From contig JAFKAC010000005.1 of assembly GCA_025766275.1 (NCBI GenBank), positions 2,232,001 through 2,296,000 on the forward strand: DNA of 64,000 nucleotides, read 5' to 3'. Below the pieces are notes generated by a model. That model saw only the letters and a list, made by a program, of their open reading frames with translations. It had not been told where the DNA came from and ran no database searches. Made by a program: the position numbers and the translations under genes. Below, piece by piece: positions 23,760-36,336 of this stretch (position 1 is the first letter of the stretch; every line of letters begins with the position of its first letter). The DNA comes from Lactarius indigo (taxonomy: Eukaryota > Basidiomycota > Agaricomycetes > Russulales > Russulaceae).

Positions 23760-25783
23760 CTAAGGTTTAACGCGGTCAGGAAGAGCGAATGACTACAGAA
23801 GATTCAAGGAAGGTATACAGTACTTGAATCAGCCTGGGTAGTGCGCTCGCGGCGGACATCTGTCAAGAAACACTCGGTCAGACAACGCACGCGACAAAAA
23901 AAAATAGAGAGGAAATAAGGAGGTGAGAAGATTCCATAGGCATCGACTCAGCGTCACAGAATACATGACGAAAGTGGCCATTCAGTCGCTGGTCAATGAA
24001 GACGACGCAGGCGAGAGGTAAGCTGAGAGTCAGTTTTCATAACGAAAAAACTGATTGGTAAGCGGGAGATTTCCTATTTTTTAGATAACGACGAACAATT
24101 TGACTTATTTGTTCGATTAGATCTCGGATAACCCGTTATCTGCACTTTGGCTACTTGGAGGTTTTCGCCACATCGCCATGCTGGGAAATCGGGTATTCCC
24201 GAACAATGCGGGGAAGTGAAGGAGGGATATAATGACACTCACCAGAGCCTGCGGAAGTATTTGCGGTCATCTTGTATAGGCTGTGATCCTTCTGCAGAGC
24301 GCTTTATATGCTTTCCCGAGCCCATCAATTTTGAGGGTGCGCCTCAAATCTGTGACGACGTGCCCAGGGACCTCTAAGTGTGAGGGTCATTGTGGAGCTA
24401 AAAATGTGAGGGTGGCGGAGGTGTAAATATGAGTCCACTCCAACAAATAGAGGGTGTGGAGGAGGAGATGACCTGTACGCAGCAGCTGAGGATGGCGAAG
24501 ACAAACCCCGGGTAATGGTCTCTTCGGCTGTGGTACGGCTCCACAACTGCGATGGCTGCATCGCTTTGGAGCAAGCTTTGGAGCGGCGTTCCTGAGGTAG
24601 GACGAGATTCCCAGTCAGAGAAACACAAATCCAATTCCGAGGTGACACACCGCAACCTCTGGTGATCTCTACGATCTCCTCACCTTTGAAAACTCTAAAA
24701 CGACGGTACCCATTTTAAGTCGACGGACCACCTCTCCGTCGTTTCTGATTGAGCTGGACCGATTTAGTCTCAAATTGTACATAGCAATAGAAAAATCTAT
24801 TCCCTATTACATAATCTTGTTTTTTGGTTTCTACTGTAAAGGGCGGACATTCGAGTTTGACCCCACCTTGTCACGCAATGTCACATCAACGGTTGGCAAA
24901 CGAACCTATCTGGCTTGTTCCAGAAGAGGAGGCTGTTCACCCTCGTATGCATTCCGGGTGATTTTTGTTTCTGTAGTTCGATCGCTCCAAATTACCGACT
25001 CCAAACGTGTCATGATGGCATCTTATCATAAGCTAGTAACAAAAGTTTTTGTTAAAGTACGGAGATCTGTGGGAACTGGGGGTGTGAATCCTTGGACCAT
25101 CCCCTCGAATTTTATCTTCACTGGGGTCGGAAATCTGTACGGGTCCCCCAATTCATTTATGATATCATAGCCATAGAACCTACAAAGTGTATTATGTTCT
25201 TTTGGGCAGAAAAGCTACAGGGGTGCTAATGGTCTACTCGAATCTTTTCGAATGCGCGTGTGAGTACGGTACGCAAGTGCTCAGGACGATGGTCATATGA
25301 CCTCCAACATACGATGTACGACTCTCCTCATCGGAACGCTCAACTTGAGCCTAAGGGCCAGACGGTCCGAGAGGAGTCTTGTTCATTGCCTTGCAGTTGC
25401 AGCTACAGAAACTCATTATCAGACAGAAAACCATCGCATCGTTCAAGGAAATGTCTTTCCTAGGAAACATATCTAAGAGACAGCAAAAGGGTGCGTGCTT
25501 CGGATCTCCGAACCCGGGGAAATCCACAACTTCTAATTCCTCATCTTATGTCCTCTGAAGAAGCAAGTTTACATCGCACACGGCAAGGAGGCCCTTTCGG
25601 GATACGAGGGGACGTCTCTGCAGGGGAACTTTGATGGTGTAACAAAGATCAAGAATTCAAGGGCTCATATCATACAATCGCCAATATGTCAATGTACAGA
25701 CTTCCCCGATCAATTCGAGGTGCTACTCAGGCACTCGATGCTAGTCTCAAGCGCTCGAGGGAAGAATGGGGATGGATGATATC
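23760..25783. other. No supported gene
   Basis: About 2 kb upstream of the YTH gene and downstream of the CsbD-like gene. Short frames only, no motif recognised. The first few hundred bases probably hold the YTH promoter and leader. Confidence 0.45.
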
Positions 25784-26535
25784 TCAGAAAGTACCCTCCT
25801 TCGAGCAACAACGTTAGTCCGTGGAGTCATTCATTCGATGGTGAACAGACCTCGCGCCGGGCTTGCTTGCCCGGGTCCCCCATAATCTTGCTTGTCACCT
25901 TCTCAGTGGCGCCTAAAGCCCCACCACCCTCCGTGTCAGGTTGCGCCAACGCGCGGCTCCACAGCACCGAGGGGTAATGACGCACCCTTCACTCTGCTTG
26001 TTATGGACGGTTTCCCCCCACCACTGGCACGATCGCCGCTGGTACCAAAGTCGTCGTCATCGTCAAGTCGCCTGCCACCTCCAGTGACGTTTCTGGTGGG
26101 GTCCACGTAGCCAGCACTGGTTTGGCTGGTCGGCCCGCCGTACTGGCCCGAAGTTGCGTACCGGTCCGATTGGGTATCGATGCCGCCCGGGCCGGTACCA
26201 GCTCCGATGGTGTCGGTTCCGTACTCGTTGTAACCGCTCTGACCAAGATGCTGTGGGGTGAGTGTATTTCCCCCCTGGCTACCGGTGTTGTCTAGAGAAA
26301 GAATAATTAGCAAGAACACGAGTGAGCGCCGACCATTGAGTCCTGAGGCGAAGGATAGTGCGCGCAGCACTGGACGACAATCTGAACGCGACATGTGTAA
26401 CAACTTACCTTCCCGGTGTTCCCACTTGCCTTGGCTGCCCTTGCTCGTAGGGTTGTCCCACTGTCCCCCAGTGCTAGTGTCGTCACCACGCACGCCGCTT
26501 CTCTGCTCACTGGTCGTCCTGCTGTCAAAATCCAT
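25784..26535 (-). CDS. CsbD-like small stress protein
   Basis: A hydrophilic 169-residue protein from exons 26535-26409, 26291-25986, 25912-25851 and 25798-25784, joined in perfect frame. The start is MDFDSRTTSEQRSGVRG. The body is Gly/Thr/Gln rich (DNTGSQGGN, TPQHLGQSGYNEYG, TSAGYVDPTRNVTGGGR), with a DDDDD run. The C-terminal part KGATEKVTSKIMGDPGKQAR ending EEGTF matches the CsbD-type motif found in many fungal small hydrophilic proteins induced by stress; bacterial CsbD members are controlled by general stress factors. The last exon is only 15 nt. No signal peptide or membrane segment. Molecular role unknown. Confidence 0.8.
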
Positions 26536-26632
26536 GTTGTTCGGTCAGTGATCTAGTGATGATTCAAGTTCAAAAGATGAGGGTGGTTCGAAGGATGAGG
26601 ATGTTAAAGCCAAGTACGCTTCATTTTTAGGG

Positions 26633-26641
26633 CTTTATACG
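26633..26641 (-). promoter_or_regulatory. TATA box of the CsbD-like gene
   Basis: CGTATAAAG on the minus strand about 100 nt upstream of the ATG at 26535. Confidence 0.5.
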
Positions 26642-26659
26642 TATTGGGTGACATGATGA

Positions 26660-29600
26660 CCCCAGGATGACGCATTGTTCCTGTACTATTGGCAAACGGC
26701 AAGTATGACGATGGACTGACGTCGAGTGGCGATGGAACTTGGCGATGGAGCCCTTATGACATGCAAAGTATAGAAGCCGATGTATGGAGCCGATGGTAGC
26801 TTATCACGAACTTTGACTAATTGACGTTGCTCATATGTCCTCTAGAGTCCACATGGATATTCACAAATATAGGTCAACACGGCCTAACATGACCCATAAT
26901 TGGGGGGCATCGCCTGGGGTTCGAAATGAAGATGAAAATCACTTGGTGAACCCCTTCTTTTCCCTAGAACTGGATTTTCTGGCCAGCTGATTTACCAATT
27001 TTACCACACGGTGATTTCCCCAAATCTAGAGCTCATGTGGAGTCTCGTGTGGAGCCAACAGGGATTAGGATTTCGAACACCAACAGCATCACCACCCCTG
27101 GTGATAGCTATCCCACGGTGGTTAGCATGATGTCCGTAAAATGCTGCCATGCGTCGTACATGGGTGTCGTTTTGAATAGAAGGCGTAGTTGGACGACTGC
27201 ACGCCCTGCGCCCAGAGCACGAAGAGAAATTAGATCTGACAGTACGCAGAGAGCTCAGCCGGGCAGAGTCTGACAGTTGACGATATTTCCAGTGGTCTCT
27301 CGCTTCGCATGTTCATGATGCTTTGGCAGATTGTGGAGATTCCGAGCTGTGAACGAGCGAACGCGCAGTAACGACGTCATAAGATCAATTGCAATAGCTA
27401 ATGGGCTTATTAATGGTGCATGGGCCCGGGTGCACTTCCATGCAGTCCCAGTATCCGGGGGTTCGTGCGGGTGGTACGCAATTATCATACCTTTCATGTG
27501 TTTGCTATGCGGGAACATGCCAAAAAAAATTCATGCGTTTGGTTGTATTTGTTTGTCCTGGTACTATACGAGTGTACACCTACTTGAAAGGCAATTGCGA
27601 TATCGTTACAGTGAAGAAAGATCACTTCCCCGATGCTCCGAAAACTTTGGCAACCCACTCTATGTTGCTCCCCTACAAGGGCCTGTTACGAACGTTCTGA
27701 CTTGTTCTAATTTCTTCTCGCACTTTCTGATGACGTAGTACGAACCCAACCTGCTGACTCACGTGATGTAACTTTCGGTCGTACTACTATCTTCTCGTAG
27801 TTTCTGGCCGAGCGTTTCGTAGTACTTAAGGACAGTTGTAACCCTCTCAGAGCCCTAATCTCGACCTACTGTATTCAACTGCAGTAGTTTCTCGTAAACA
27901 CATTTTGGCTTCACCGAACATCGAACCTCGAACGATCCCCTCTCGACTTTGTGAATCTTCGCTCCGCCGTCTGATTGTCGGCCATCGCCCTTTAAACTTC
28001 GAACTCCGAAAAAATCCCGAACGATGCGCCATACTGCGCGTAACAAGGGTCAGTACTGTGCTTGATGATACTGTATGCCCAGGGCTCTGCTAGCTAGAAA
28101 CTTCGCGCGTAATTCCGAGTCTTTAGTTTCCCATGCCGCTCATCTGGCTCTCACATTCCCGCACTGTGCGACGGCGCTTTCGGCCGACTCCTCTCAGCAT
28201 TTTCTGACTGAGGCTCACCATAGGACCTTCGCATTTATCTGGCCCCGTGGGTAATCTAGGATTGCAGGACATCTCTATATGTCCCCCCTTTGTACTTCAG
28301 CTCTTAAAAGGGCTCTGGTCCCCTTGTTTGCATCATCGTGCATGCTGCACTGGTGGGCGACCTTAGTTACTCAAGTGCAACGGTTTTTAGAGTACTGTGG
28401 GAATCCCTGCGAAGTCACGCGAAGCGCGGTGAGGAAGCCTGCATGATCCCCCTCATCGCGGGTCTGTTGAGCCTAGAATGGCTCGCCATTTGGATTCCTC
28501 ACCACGCTGCGCTCATGCGTAGCCTTAGTAATTCAAGAGGGATGCTTTGATAAACATTGCGAACGCTTCAGGTTTTTATGCCATGCAGAGGCCTGACGAT
28601 TGGTTGTGTCGCTCACTTTTTTTTGATCAGGTTTATTCGCAGTACATAATACAAGACCGGTCCTCGCCCCATGTAGGGTGAGATCTACATACGAGAGGTA
28701 ATGTAAGCTGGGTCACCTGCAACATAGTGATGGTACATAGAGAAGGTGCGCCACCTTCCAAAGGTAGGCGAAGGAAACAAAAGGAAAATAAGTAGCATAC
28801 CGCACAATAAAAAACTAGCGGCAGAGGGGCGATAGGAAAAAAGAGGTAGTTACCGGGCGGCCAATCATGCCGGGTCCAGTTCTTGATCGGAGAGCAGGTC
28901 GTTAGGGCTTACAGAATGTGCGAGTTGGTATTGTAAGTCGGCCCACCATTGCTCCCGTGTGGTAGGGACAGCGGCAGGGGGCTCGAACTCAGATCGCGCC
29001 GCTCACTGATGACCCAAAATGTGCCGCAGCAAAACTTCATCGTGAAACTGCCCAGCGTTTTCGAGCACCAATCGCACGATTCAGCTAGCGACGCCCCGTG
29101 TTTCTCATTGGCACTGTGGCGCATGGACTGTATGAGACCAAGACGTGGCCCTCAAAGTGTAGTGACCCATTGACTTCCAGTCGCTGCCTCATGGGTGTCG
29201 CGAGTAGTGCAGGCTTTCGTTCCATAGCGCCTTTTGGTGACGGTCCCTCTTTCACATATGGAACGGTTCATGGGTATGTGGCTTACTGGTGTGTAGAAAA
29301 GTGTGGGGGGATACGGTAGGTAAACATAAGTCGCTGTGTGGGAATTGAACTTAGGTCAGTCACATTGGTTCTTGGCCCCCCAAAAGACGGAGATTCCATA
29401 TACATACTATGTTTGAAATGCGCTGTGAGTGAAATTACAAGGCTTGCGCGTCAAAGTGATTTGGAACGAACTCCGTTAGCAACGCCCATCGGTACGAACG
29501 TTACGGAATAACGACCTCCTGAAAGTGAGCGAGATCCCTGACCCGACTTATGGAAGGGAACTCATAGAAGTAGAGGATGTGGTGACCATACGCGATGGCT

Positions 29601-29744
29601 GGCGACTCGTAACACGATGACAACAGAGGGAGCAGTGCAAATGGGAGACATCATGACCCAACCAGACCCGAGACGCCCGTGCACAACCTATGGGAAAGAA
29701 CTGTACTTGTTTAGCTTGTCGCATGTTGTCGAAAGACCGGGTCC
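26660..29744. other. Gene-poor stretch
   Basis: Three kilobases with no supported gene. Frames such as 27331-27738 (plus) lack motifs and splice continuity. I found no transposon protein or RNA gene. Confidence 0.45.
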
Positions 29745-31203
29745 TTATTGAACCCGGCCGGTGATCCGGTGACTCGAACAGGGCCGTGAAAAAGAGCAAC
29801 GGTGAGAGCCGTGACGGAACAGCCCTGACCGACGACAAGACAGCCGACAAGATCTAGCTCGAATTCCAGTCGGCTTTGAGGCGGTGTTAATGGGGCGGTA
29901 TACCCACATGTGATTACTATGATTTAGTACCTATACCTGCCTAAAAGCCTGCTTTGAAAGGTGCCAAATTAAGAAACAGGACAAAGGAAGGTGTCATTTA
30001 AAGGATTGGGTGTTCCGGGAAAGGTCAAGCCCGAAGTGAAGTGCCACGCATTGTTTCACAATAGACATCTGATGACAGTGATCTCGGTACTAGTGATCTC
30101 CACAGAGAGTATTGTTCTCACCAATTGCTTTTACACATTTCCAGGGAGAATATTCCACATTGCAGTCGAGAACGAAAAGTGTACAGCTAAGAGCCCAACC
30201 GGGAGGGTGAGGTGAATGTCGTGACGGTAAAGCCTGAGGTAAAATTTAGTGTAAGGCAGCGAAGCTAACTTGAACGTACACGCGCACGTACGGGAGGGTC
30301 GACGTCACGCAAGGCGCGCACACGCCCCGGGTCCGCGTTCATTTAGGCTCTACGACACTGCAAAGACGCTTCCATCGACGTTTGAGGTAGCTCTGTAGGT
30401 ACTTAATATAACTATAAGGGGTGTGGAGAAGCTTGCGGCGAAGGTGAGGAAAAGCAGCATTGTCGCAGCAACAAGCACAGCAACGACTGAGAAGTCACGA
30501 AACCAGCCCCGATTCAAGAACATGCATTGGCACGTAGGACGACGGAGAATAGCTTGAGAATAATCGAGGGCCGGACGTTTTACATTGGCATCTGTGCAGC
30601 ACGATGAGAATTTTTTTTTTTGAATTGGCGTGCTTGCACCCGGGCCATGGGTGTTGGGTCGGTCCGGTAGCGGAGAACGAGTGGGTTTCTCGTGCTAGCG
30701 CTAGTATGCGCCAGATCTCAGGTTCTCAGCGCTACAATGACTGGTCTCACAGCGCTAACACATTCACATATTCAAACGTCCAGGTCTCGTGTGCAGAAAC
30801 GCGACACCGACTGCCGTAACGAATTGCTCTGGAAAGACCTGGCTCACTCGAATTTGTTATAGGAGATTTGGAGTAGAGAGAGAGGTTCCTTCGTTCCCTG
30901 GCGACGCTGCTGCTGCTTCGATTCTTGACGAGGGACGGGACCACACCATAAACTTGAAGCGGGTCTATAACTTTTCAGGCGCTATTGGGGCAGTATCCAA
31001 GCGTCCCGACGCATGTCGGAAAGGATTTCCGGGCTGGTATAGCAGCTTTTGGCATCTCATGTCAAACAGTGGGAAGTATGTCCATGCGGCTTTATTTGAA
31101 TCATTTCGAGTTATCACGACCCTCACTTGGCAAGAATCTGCAAGATGTCTGTGTTTCATGCTTCCCAGTACCTTGTTGATGTTATACACACCCCAACTAT
31201 AGG

Positions 31204-31212
31204 CATATAAAA
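31204..31212 (+). promoter_or_regulatory. TATA box of the esterase remnant
   Basis: CATATAAAA 60 nt before the ATG at 31269; same position and context as the TATA box of the next copy at 33121. Confidence 0.5.
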
Positions 31213-31268
31213 CTGCTTTCGTAAAGCAATCCGGTTTCAGGTTGCTTCTACAACAAGCAACTTTCTCA

Positions 31269-31400
31269 TCATGATAAGATCGCGCTTGGTCTTGGCCTTG
31301 TTTTTCACGCGTGCCCTCTTCTCTCTTACCTCACCTATGAGCTCATTCTCTGTTGTGCGTGTTTTCCAACCTAAATGGAGAGTCCCGGAATAAATACTGT
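31269..31400 (+). pseudogene. Carboxylesterase remnant: 5' end joined to 3' flank
   Basis: The first 60-odd bases encode the same signal peptide as the next copy (a stretch like RLVLALFFTRALFSL followed by SPM-SSF). The sequence then switches at ctgttgtgcg into bases matching the 3' flank of the near-intact copy (ctgttgtgcgctttcttcc... at about 35700). The body of the gene, some 2.4 kb, is missing. The shared ctgttgtgcg at the switch suggests deletion through short homology. Not expected to encode a working enzyme. Confidence 0.7.
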
Positions 31401-31609
31401 CCAAAAAAAAAACCCTGAATGGAGAACTCCTTCTATTGATGTAGACCACCTGTACGTGAATTATGCTACTAGTATAGGTGAGCAACACCCCTAGTGCAAA
31501 TTACAAAAGGGAATCCTGGAGGCAGAGGTTGAATGGGCCAAACTCGAGCTTGACGCGCCCGTGTACAAGGAGAAGAGCTTTACCTACCTCTTATAGCCGG
31601 AGGGTAGAT

Positions 31610-33179
31610 CGGGCCAAAATTGAACCCGGCCAAAGATCTAGTGACTTGAAAGGACCAGGGAAAAGAGCGACGGTGAGAACAGCCTTAGCTTACAAGAGCT
31701 GGCTTGAACTTTTGAATTACATGAGTTACCGGAATAGTACTCATACAACATGTGATTCTTGTGATTCAATAGTACTCGCCTGCCTAAAAAGCCAATTTGG
31801 TTTGCCCTGATCGCTTGAGAGACGCCAAAATCACGAAACAAGACAAATGAAATGTGCGAATCACACAGTTTGCGGCCCCGGACAAAGTAGATCCCGAAGT
31901 CATGTGCCGGGCTCTGATATGATAGATCCTGGCGGTGCACCTTCAAGTCGACGTTGCTGTACAATAGGATGGACTGCGTCACAACAGAGATCTGGTGGGT
32001 ATATTGTACAACCAACAACTCAACCCGAAGGTTGGGATGAGTATCGTTACAACGAAATCTGATCTGAGCTTTACTGTTATGGGATAAAACCGTAAAACAG
32101 TGCACTACTACTGTTGCCGGAATACGCGCGCATGCCAGTACGCGTGAAGGTCGAGGATCACGATGCATCACCGGATCACCCATGATGCAGGGGCCGGGAA
32201 GCTGGGCGCACACACCTCCCAGGTTTGCGTTCATTTAGCTCTACGACCCTGCCAAGTTCCATAGGCGCATCGATCGCTCCGACGTCTTGGGGATGGCCAT
32301 GGGGGGTACCTAAATACTAGCTTACTATATGGGGTGCGGGAAAGCAGCCACAACTGAGTAGTACTGAGTAGTACTGAGAGGTCGTGAAGACAGCCCCAAG
32401 TCACACAATCAGCTACTTGCCATTGCTCGCGGGGGTCGAATCGGTTGATCGCCGGTATCTGTGCACTATGATGAGACTTGGTGGGCTTGGATCCTGTTTG
32501 TCGACTCTGGGTCCAGTAACGGAGAATGAGTGGATCTCCGAGTCAACAGTAGTACCGTCGCGGTGACGATGACCGACCGACTCGATCTCTCGTAGCACCT
32601 GAGCGCTAGCGCCACGCCCTTGCTATACCCATTCACATATTCACATGATGTGTAGGATAACGAACGTGATGCTGTGACTAGGACGGTAACCAATTTTTCT
32701 AGAGAACCTGACTCACTCTCACTCATGGGTGGAATGGAGAGGCTCCTTCAAGTTCGTCCTGCGCCTGAGCCAGTTGTGATACATTCTCGCGGGCCGGTGC
32801 CAGTAATGGGTCTTGCGGGATCGTCACATCGTAAACTTTGATCGTAAACTCAAAGCATGATCTCACTACTACAGGCGCCACTGATTTACCGATGGTCCTG
32901 ATACCCACTGTAATCGGAATGCATTTTCCGTGCTGGCACAGAAGCTTTGAGCGTCTCTACCATATCTCCGCGTCAAACGGTGGGAAGCCTAGTATGTTTC
33001 AAGTTCCGGCTTTACTTCGAGTTACCACGGCTCTCACTTGACCGGATGCTCTGCATTTCAAAACTCATGTTTCTCTGCGCCCTCCAGTTGTCGATGCTAT
33101 ACACACCCCAACTGAAAATGCATATAAAACTGCCTTCGTGAAGCAACCCGGTTTCAGCTACAACAGCGGCTTTCTCGTC
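31610..33179 (+). repeat. Tandem block, upstream unit 2
   Basis: Second copy of the block at 29745-31400 (see its anchors). It leads directly into the near-intact esterase gene starting at 33180, and so contains that gene's promoter. Confidence 0.7.
33121..33129 (+). promoter_or_regulatory. TATA box of the near-intact esterase
   Basis: CATATAAAA 59 nt upstream of the ATG at 33180. All four esterase copies have a box of this kind followed by a similar ctgcctt/ctttcgtgaagcaa leader. Confidence 0.6.
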
Positions 33180-35681
33180 ATGATAAGCTCGCGCTTGGTC
33201 TTGGCCTTGTTTGTCACACGTGCCCTCTTCTCTCTTGCCTCACCTGTGAACCCTTTCACAGTACAAGACCCTAGCATTTACGTGCAGTCGGACTATACCT
33301 ACGGTAACAAAGAACCGGCTGCATCCCCCAAGTCTCAGGATCCACAAATCAATCTCGACGATGCGACCCTCTTTGGCATCATAAAGGGAGATACGCATCA
33401 GTTCCTAGGAATCCCTTTTGCATATCCTCCGTAAGCCTCCTTCCCCGTTCACCGTTCACCATAGTTCATGCAGGCGTGCGCCAGAACGGGTGAGCGGCGT
33501 TTACGCCAGGCAGAGCCCCTCCCACCTTACGAAGGATACTATCACGTCCAGGCGTATGGAAAGTCGTGCCCACAGCAGGGAATAACTCTTCCGGATGTTA
33601 TTCATGACGAACCACAACTGGTTGAGGCATTCAACGACATTGTGAACAAACTGTATCAAGATCTTACGCCCTCGGACGAGGATTGTAAGGCGCACGATAA
33701 GTCTCCTGATCTTGCCGAGCTAACCACCTCTAAGGCCTCACTGTAAATGTCATAAAGCCTGCTGACGCTACCCCTGGATCCAAGTACCCCGTTCTGGTGG
33801 TAAGCGATTTCCTACTCTCAAGTTTGCATGGTGTTCAAACGATACATTTCAGTGGATATATGGCGGTGGTTTTGAGATCGGTGGTCCCTCTTCGTGTGTC
33901 CCTTCCTACTTGGTCTACTACGACATCTGAAATTCGTTCCGGCAGTTACGATGGTGGAAAGATAGTCGCTCGTTCAATCGATCTCAAGCAGCCGGTCATC
34001 TACGTTAGCATCGGTTATCGGTGAGGTTTTGTATTCATATGGGAAGCATCTCTAATGCGGACGTTTCTAGTCTCTCTGGTATATTTATTAATCTCTTACA
34101 GGTACATGGATCCTAACCTCTCATCTTGATAGCCTTGGGATTCTTACCCGGGAAGGAAGCCAGGGAAGCGAAGATCGGCAATCTTGGCCTTCAGGATCGT
34201 GAGTTGATAGTACTCCAGGTTCGGACCATTCATTCATGCACATCCAAGAACGCCTTGCATTGCGATGGGTGCAAAAATACATCTCAGCGTTCGGCGGCGA
34301 CCCTTCAAAAGTGACGATGTAAGTTAGAAATCTCAACCATGTTTGGCTCTATCAACTTAGTTTTGAGCAGCTGGGGAGAAAGCGCGGGCGCTATATCTGT
34401 GGCTCTGCAAATGATTACGAACGGTGGAAATAATGAAGGCTTATTCCGTGGCGCAGTCATGCAGTCTGGTGGTCCCATCCCTGTTGGGGACATAGAACAC
34501 GGTCAACAGTACTACGACTTCATGGTTCAGAGGACTGGGCTGTGAGAGGTCTCCAGACACTCTCGAATGCCTTCGTAAGGTTCCGTACGCTACGTTCAAG
34601 AAAGCTATGGACGAGTCTCCAAACATGTTTTCGTATCAGGTAGGAGCACATATTGCACTTCCGAGTCCTTGGTTTGTTTAGAGGCCTCATTATTTCGCAG
34701 GGGCTGGTATTGGCCTGGTTGCCCCGAGTCGATGGTGTATTCTTGACAGAGCCCCCTCAGATTGCCGTTCTACGTGGTCGCGTAGCTAATATACCCATGA
34801 TTACAGGTATGTTCCATTATCAGATCTGACATGAGTCTCATCTATGTTACAGGAAACTGTGACGATGAGGGTTCTTTGTTCTCGTTCTCCTCTTCAAACG
34901 TCACGCGAGTATAAACTTAACTGGTCATCGCATGAGAAGCTCATTGGTTTGATAGTACTACCGCCGAATTGAAGACGTACATGAAGACGTACATGATGTC
35001 CAGAGCGAAAGACAGTGACGTAGACCTGCTTCTGAAGTATTATCCGGATGACCAAAGAGCCGGTTCTCCTTTCGACACCGGTTATAACAACATCTTCAGT
35101 ACGTTTTCTCGTTCGAGTTAGCCCATTCGAAACTGAGGTCGATCGCTAGGTCCACAATTCAAGCGCATTGCGGCTCTTCAAGGCGATTTCGTTTTCCATG
35201 GCCCACGCCGACTGTTATTGCAGAATGTGGCCGGAAGGCAAAAATCATGGGGATTTAGTCTGTGTTTAATTACCTTCAAAGGAGCTGCAGGTCACTGACA
35301 CTCTTCGCAGTCCATAAGCGTGGCAAGGAACTACCATACGTTGGAGCGGTACGAACGCTCCTCGGCTTCTTGTTAACAACTCGACGATAGCTGACTTCTT
35401 GCCTCTAGGCCCATTCGACGGATCTCGTAAACTCGTTCGGGATGCTTGATGAAGCTGCGCCCTCAGAACTCAGGGACAACATTATTTGGTTTACGAACAA
35501 CCTTGATCCCAATGGTAAGATTGGTCAAGGGCCTGAGGTGACCTGGCCACAATGGGACCCTCTAAATCCCAAGGCGCTTGTCTTCCGAGACGGCCTCCAA
35601 CCTCGGGTAATTATTGACGACAATTACCGCACCGATGCCCTGATGTTCATGAGGAACATATCTCTACTTAACCCTATTTAA
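33180..35681 (+). CDS. Secreted type-B carboxylesterase/lipase
   Basis: Alpha/beta-hydrolase of the carboxylesterase type-B family that would cleave carboxylic esters outside the cell. Signal peptide (SRLVLALFVTRALFSLASP), then FLGIPFAYPPTGERRLR, DCLTVNV, WIYGGGFEIGG (oxyanion), RLSALGFLPGKE, the nucleophile elbow WGESAGAIS, the acid in CDDEGSLF and the catalytic His in GAAHSTDL. About twelve introns of 45-65 nt; one exon is just 8 nt (34071-34078, tctctctg, giving L-S-A after splicing), and the intron after NVT uses a GC donor (gcgagt). The only frame lesion is an extra G near 34537-34539 (actgggctgtg), immediately after VQRTG; removing it restores TGCERSPDTLECLRKVPY. Otherwise the whole enzyme of about 550 residues is present, ending at 35681. 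An AATAAA lies at about 35767. Confidence 0.88.
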
Positions 35682-36185
35682 CAATTTTCTTTTCTTCTGC
35701 CTGTTGTGCGCTTTCTTCCTTTCCAACCTAAATAGGCGTTAGTGTAGATTTGTTCTGTACGCGGCCAATAAAGGCGAAATCCTCTCTAGAGAGGATTCAA
35801 AAGAACCATCTTAGAAGTGACTCCGAGTCTTTGTGATCTTGAAACTCCAAGATTTCGTTTAAACTCTGTCTGCTTTTTGGTGTACTCTAGGTACGTACGG
35901 TATATTAAGAGTCGGGAGGTAGAGCGACGACAAGAAAAGGCATGAGTGATCTGCTCCAAGATCTGCTCACTTCGATGTCTGTCAGTCACGGTGCAGTCAC
36001 GGTGTCACTCAACTTGAACACGTGACATAATTACAAAACACTCACACTGGCAGCTCTTGGCTCAGCTCGAGCGGCAACTCCGAATATCAATCAAGTTAGT
36101 AATGACTCGAGGTCAACCACTGTCCAGGTGGACTTAGTCAAATACGCCGCCGCTAAAAGGTTCCTATTGAACAATGACTCGGGTA
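35682..36185. other. Gap between the near-intact esterase and the palindrome
   Basis: About 500 bases with the 3' flank of the esterase and no gene. The left arm of the large inverted repeat begins near 36186. Confidence 0.5.
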
Positions 36186-36336
36186 CGAAGAGAGCGGCAG
36201 AGCAGCTCGTGCATTATCGTCCCTTGAGGCTTGAAATTCCATGCGTGGGAAAGTAGACATCAGTGAAAATGCAAGGTCAGGAGTACAGTGACTAGCTACC
36301 ACACATCACTATTCACCTACAGAACCAATCTAATCA

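Larger units (their letters stand above)
29745..31400 (+). repeat. Tandem block, upstream unit 1
   Basis: This block and 31610-33180+ are diverged copies of one another, offset by about 1.87-1.91 kb. Anchors: ttgaacccggcc (29750 and 31619), the segment around atgtgatta/atgtgattc and cctgcctaaaa (29910 and 31749), gcgttcattta...ctctacgac (30337 and 32228), ggagaa(c/t)gagtgg (30673 and 32519), and atacacaccccaact just before a TATA box (31184 and 33100). Each unit is an esterase upstream region plus the start of the gene. Identity is moderate and there are indels, so the duplication is older than the palindrome further on. Confidence 0.7.
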
